DNA of 7,969 nucleotides from Thermoplasmata archaeon. GTDB taxonomy: Archaea; Thermoplasmatota; Thermoplasmata; Thermoplasmatales; Thermoplasmataceae. Below the pieces are notes generated by a model, which was given only the letters and a program-made list of their open reading frames with translations, had not been told where the DNA came from and ran no database searches. The stretch is taken from assembly GCA_021845325.1 (NCBI GenBank), contig JAKBRR010000064.1, positions 1 to 7,969 of the forward strand. The letters run 5' to 3'. The position numbers and the translations under genes are program-made. Shown here one piece after another: positions 5,419-7,969 of the stretch; the stretch's first letter is position 1, and each line of letters opens with the position of its first letter.

Positions 5419-5886
5419 ATGCCAGAGGAACAGGAAAAAAAGGAAGATTTCCAGTATATAGTGAGAATTGCAAATAAAGATCTCAAAGGAGAGAGAAATA
5501 CCGTTTTGGCACTTGCCGATCTAAAGGGCGTAGGAATTAGACTGGCTAAGGCAATTGCAAATAAACTTGAACTTGATTCAACCAGGAAACTGGGAGAACT
5601 ATCTGAAGAAGAAGTTGAAGAAATTAGGGAATTTGTAGAATCAGAGGAATATGAAGATTTTCCTGCATGGTTATTAAACAATAGAAACGACCCTGTAACT
5701 GGAAAAAATGTGAATCTGGTATCAAACGATCTTGAAATTCAGCTTCAGGATAACGTAAACCTGATGAGAAGGATAAGGTCTTATAAGGGAATAAGGCACG
5801 AAACCGGACATAAAGTAAGAGGACAGAGAACAAGAAGCAATGGTAGAAAAGGTCTGACCATTGGTGTTCAAAGAAAAAAGGAGTAA
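5419..5886 (+). CDS. rps13: 30S ribosomal protein uS13 (S13)
   Basis: A structural protein of the small-subunit head that contacts 16S rRNA and, through bridges, the large subunit. The 155-residue length is usual for the archaeal/eukaryotic form. Seen: FQYIVRIANKDLKGER (11-26), the helix-two-turn-helix start LADLKGVGIRLAKAIANKL (32-50), an acidic helical insert ELSEEEVEEIREFVE (60-74), FPAWLLNNRNDPVTGK (81-96), and the RNA-binding basic end RRIRSYKGIRHETGHKVRG (117-135) followed by QRTRSNGRKG. The first ten residues are acidic, with Glu and Lys in alternation. GAGG at 5403-5406 marks the ribosome binding site and fixes the start. It is the first gene of a packed four-gene operon; rps4 begins 8 bases after its stop. 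Confidence 0.97.
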   Translation: MPEEQEKKEDFQYIVRIANKDLKGERNTVLALADLKGVGIRLAKAIANKLELDSTRKLGELSEEEVEEIREFVESEEYEDFPAWLLNNRNDPVTGKNVNLVSNDLEIQLQDNVNLMRRIRSYKGIRHETGHKVRGQRTRSNGRKGLTIGVQRKKE

Positions 5887-5894
5887 TGAGTTAA

Positions 5895-6536
5895 ATGGGA
5901 GATCCTAAATTTTCAAAGAAAACATATTCAACGCCAAGGCATCCATGGGAAAAGGAAAGAATAGATGCAGAGAAAGAGATTTTAATAAGATACGGCCTGA
6001 AAAATAAGAGGGAACTCTGGAAGGGAATGGCAATGCTTGATTCCATGAGAACACAGGCAAGGCAGCTCCAGGCTAAGATTAGAACTAACGATCCTGCTTC
6101 TATGAAGCAACTGAATGCATTAACAACAAGGCTGGAAAGATATAATATTTCAAAAAACACCGGTTCTCTAGATGATATTCTCTCTTTGAATCTTGATAAT
6201 GTTCTGGAGAGAAGATTGCAAACCATAGTTTATAGAAAGAGCCTTGCAAAGACAATTAATCAGGCTCGCCAGTTAATAACACATGGGCACATAGCTATGA
6301 ATGGCAGGAGGGTTACAATTCCAGGAATTCTTGTGGAGCAGGCAGAGGAAGATTCAATTCAATATTATGAAAACTCAGTATTGACAGATGAACTTCACCC
6401 ACTCAGGAGAGCAATGGTAGAAGGGGGCAATTCTGAAAAGAGTGAAGACGAAGAGAAACCTTCAGAGGAGCAGGAAAATGCACCTGAAGAAGAAGCTCAA
6501 ACCGATGAAAGTGTAGATGAAGAGGAAGTTAAATGA
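5895..6536 (+). CDS. rps4: 30S ribosomal protein uS4 (S4) with acidic C-terminal tail
   Basis: A primary 16S rRNA binding protein that starts assembly of the small-subunit body. The N-terminal part has the archaeal form ([20 protein letters not shown], then [15 protein letters not shown], 29-43). The S4 RNA-binding domain spans about 105-160: [20 protein letters not shown] (105-124), [20 protein letters not shown] (125-144). Residues 180-213 form a tail with 17 Asp/Glu out of 34, likely disordered; it makes the protein longer than many archaeal S4 proteins. The ATG follows GGAG at 5880-5883 with about 11 bases between, and a two-codon frame ATG AGT TAA lies in the gap directly before it. The end of the gene overlaps rps11 as ATGA. 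Confidence 0.97.
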   Translation: MGDPKFSKKTYSTPRHPWEKERIDAEKEILIRYGLKNKRELWKGMAMLDSMRTQARQLQAKIRTNDPASMKQLNALTTRLERYNISKNTGSLDDILSLNLDNVLERRLQTIVYRKSLAKTINQARQLITHGHIAMNGRRVTIPGILVEQAEEDSIQYYENSVLTDELHPLRRAMVEGGNSEKSEDEEKPSEEQENAPEEEAQTDESVDEEEVK

Positions 6537-6916
6537 ATAAGACAGGAGTGGCACACATATTTGCATCTCAAAACAACACCATCATTCTGGTAACTGATCA
6601 GACCGGGGCTGAGACACTTGCCAAGGCATCAGGAGGAATGGTAGTTAAGAATGACAGAGATGAATCAAGTCCATATGCAGCAATGAAGGCAGCTGATCTC
6701 ATAGCTGAAAAATTGAGGGAAAAGGAAGTTACAGATCTTGTTATTAAGGTAAGGGCTCCAGGGGGAAACAAATCAAAGATTCCTGGACCGGGAGCGCAGT
6801 CAGCAATAAGAGCATTATCCAGGGCAGGATTTAAGATTCTGAGAATTGAAGAAGTCACACCGATTCCACACGATGGAACAAAGAAGAAAGGTGGAAAGAG
6901 AGGCAGGAGAGTTTAG
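6533..6916 (+). CDS. rps11: 30S ribosomal protein uS11 (S11)
   Basis: A component of the small-subunit platform near the E site and the anti-Shine-Dalgarno end of 16S rRNA. The 127 residues match the archaeal form: [20 protein letters not shown] (5-24), [20 protein letters not shown] (32-51), [20 protein letters not shown] (73-92), and the family signature [20 protein letters not shown] (106-125). The start overlaps the rps4 stop (ATGA, 6533-6536), with GAGGAAG at 6522-6528 as ribosome binding site, so translation is probably coupled. Its stop at 6914-6916 abuts the rpoD ATG with no gap. Confidence 0.97.
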   Translation: MNKTGVAHIFASQNNTIILVTDQTGAETLAKASGGMVVKNDRDESSPYAAMKAADLIAEKLREKEVTDLVIKVRAPGGNKSKIPGPGAQSAIRALSRAGFKILRIEEVTPIPHDGTKKKGGKRGRRV

Positions 6917-7738
6917 ATGGCTCTTAAGCTAATTGAAATTAAACCAAATTCGGCGCTGTTTGAAATAACAGGTATCAGTTCTTCACAGGCAAATGCTTTG
7001 CGCAGGACTCTTATCAATGATATACCAAAACTGGCTATTGATAAGATCATGTTTCATCATGGACAGATAAGGGACATGGATGGAAACGTATATGACTCAT
7101 CACTACCACTTTTCGACGAGGTAGTTGCCCACAGAATAGGGTTGCTGCCTTTAAAAACAGATTTAAAGATGAATTTTAGAAATGAATGTACCTGTGAAGG
7201 TAAGGGATGTCCTCTTTGTACTGTAACCTATTCAATAAACAAACTTGGCCCGGCAACAGTCACATCAGGTGATCTGCAGCCAGTGGGAAATCCAGACTTG
7301 GTTCCTGCTGATAGGGATATTCCAATAGTAAAACTGGGTCCTAAGCAGGCCATTCTTCTTACTGCAGAGGCCATACTTGGCAGAGCAAGTGAGCATGCAA
7401 AATGGCAGGCAACTTCCGGAGTGAGCTACAAATACCATAGAGAAGCTGAACTCATTAAATCAAAGATTCCAGAATGGAAGGTAATGAAGGAAAAGAATCC
7501 TGAGGCTGTAATTTCAGAGACAAAGGATAAAATAAAGTTCACTGATGATTTCAAAACAAGACTCTTTTCTCCCATAATGGGAAAAGATGGGGTCAGCATA
7601 ACTGAAGATTCAAACAGATTCATTTTCCGTTTCGAAAGTGACGGGTCTCTTGAGGTAAGTGAAATTATTACATACGCATTAGCAAGAATACCGGAGAGAT
7701 TGAACATCCTTCACGAAAGTATAGTATCTGCAGACTAA
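6917..7738 (+). CDS. rpoD: DNA-directed RNA polymerase subunit D (Rpo3)
   Basis: The archaeal counterpart of bacterial alpha N-terminal domain and eukaryotic Rpb3. It pairs with subunit L and nucleates polymerase assembly. The dimerisation domain comes from both ends: [20 protein letters not shown] (22-41) and [20 protein letters not shown] (243-262). Between them lie [16 protein letters not shown] (69-84), a cysteine loop [11 protein letters not shown] (Cys91, 93, 98, 101), [19 protein letters not shown] and the conserved [10 protein letters not shown]. The loop has the CxCx4CxxC form of the Rpb3 zinc site. The third domain, where many archaeal D subunits hold one or two iron-sulfur clusters, contains no cysteine, so no cluster is expected. 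The 273-residue length is normal. AGGAGAG at 6904-6910 is the ribosome binding site. It is the last gene of the operon here. Confidence 0.97.
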   Translation: MALKLIEIKPNSALFEITGISSSQANALRRTLINDIPKLAIDKIMFHHGQIRDMDGNVYDSSLPLFDEVVAHRIGLLPLKTDLKMNFRNECTCEGKGCPLCTVTYSINKLGPATVTSGDLQPVGNPDLVPADRDIPIVKLGPKQAILLTAEAILGRASEHAKWQATSGVSYKYHREAELIKSKIPEWKVMKEKNPEAVISETKDKIKFTDDFKTRLFSPIMGKDGVSITEDSNRFIFRFESDGSLEVSEIITYALARIPERLNILHESIVSAD

Positions 7739-7835
7739 TTGTCACGCCAACCCTTAATTTTATAAAAACAACTTACCATAAATTATTAAATTATCATAGT
7801 AGTAAGTTTAGCCAGACATAAAGGGAAATATGGGA

Positions 7836-7853
7836 ATATATATATATATATAT
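7836..7853 (+). repeat. (AT)9 dinucleotide run, probable TATA element of the right-edge gene
   Basis: Nine AT units in a row end about 27 bases before the ATG at 7880. The right end of the run can serve as a TATA box giving a start only a few bases before the ATG. Because any register of the run can bind TATA-binding protein, start-site choice may be loose. Repeat length may also vary among strains. Confidence 0.45.
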
Positions 7854-7879
7854 CAATGATATTTCGTGAATGATATAGA

Positions 7880-7969
7880 ATGGAACTATCTTTAAAAAAA
7901 ATAAAGAATGATCTGGGAAATTTATCGAAAGTAAAAAAAATCATCATAGCAATTGTTTTTTCCATAGTA
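7880..7969 (+). CDS. N-terminus of an unidentified membrane-anchored protein, partial
   Basis: Thirty codons are visible from the ATG to the window edge with no stop. The peptide starts MELSLKKIKNDLGNLSKVKK and continues IIIAIVFSIV: a basic, lysine-rich head followed by the beginning of a hydrophobic segment, as in a signal anchor or first membrane helix. The family cannot be told from so little. The AT run 27-45 bases upstream offers a promoter and no ribosome binding site is seen, so a near-leaderless mRNA is likely. It lies 141 bases after rpoD, outside the ribosomal operon. Two upstream ATGs (7855 and 7869) run into stops within a few codons and are rejected as starts. Confidence 0.55.
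   Translation, partial: MELSLKKIKNDLGNLSKVKKIIIAIVFSIV

Noticed and set aside
5394..6226. Three minus-strand frames opposite rps13 and rps4
   Set aside because: Serine- and leucine-rich complements of Glu/Lys-rich ribosomal codons, with no promoter.
6598..7707. Minus-strand frames opposite rps11 and rpoD
   Set aside because: Both lie over highly conserved ribosomal and polymerase sequence and show no start signals.
7739..7835. Possible tRNA after rpoD
   Set aside because: Some archaeal operons carry tRNA genes nearby, but no T-loop consensus or cloverleaf pairing is visible here; only a weak T4 run near 7758 that could aid termination.

Overview
The window looks like chromosomal DNA of an archaeon of the order Thermoplasmatales (Thermoplasma, Ferroplasma, Cuniculiplasma and relatives). 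The evidence is an archaeal ribosomal operon rps13-rps4-rps11-rpoD, a solitary 5S rRNA gene with a Thermoplasma-like core, an otsA-otsB trehalose pair, low GC, and TATA boxes placed about 25-28 bases before start codons, which implies leaderless transcripts. No mobile element, CRISPR array or tRNA gene was seen. The genus assignment is inference.

Left part (1-2292): everything well supported reads on the minus strand. A family 2 glycosyltransferase runs off the left edge. Next comes a six-helix membrane protein that keeps the layout of an HtpX/M48 membrane metallopeptidase but has lost the zinc-binding residues. Then follow about 500 bases without a convincing gene, which hold one well-placed plus-strand TATA box in front of a 26-codon micro-ORF or structured RNA. 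Last is a stand-alone 5S rRNA gene with its own promoter and a T-rich terminator.

Middle (2422-4516): divergent from the 5S gene, otsA (trehalose-6-phosphate synthase) and otsB (trehalose-6-phosphate phosphatase) overlap by 8 bases. Together they form the two-step route from nucleotide-sugar and glucose-6-phosphate to trehalose.

Right part (4639-7738): a two-gene unit encodes a small basic protein and a DUF357 protein joined by an ATGA overlap. It precedes a leader and promoter for four tightly packed genes: ribosomal proteins uS13, uS4 and uS11, and RNA polymerase subunit D. The small-subunit proteins and the polymerase assembly subunit are thereby co-expressed. RpoD carries a single Rpb3-like cysteine loop and no iron-sulfur cluster cysteines. 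uS4 ends in a strongly acidic tail.

Right edge (7739-7969): the usual continuation of the operon (L18e, L13, S9) is absent. There is an intergenic gap with an 18-base AT repeat that probably serves as a TATA element, then the start of a new gene whose product begins with a basic stretch and a membrane segment and runs off the window.

The most unusual items are the apparent M48 pseudopeptidase and the micro-ORF or small RNA locus near 1843-1955.
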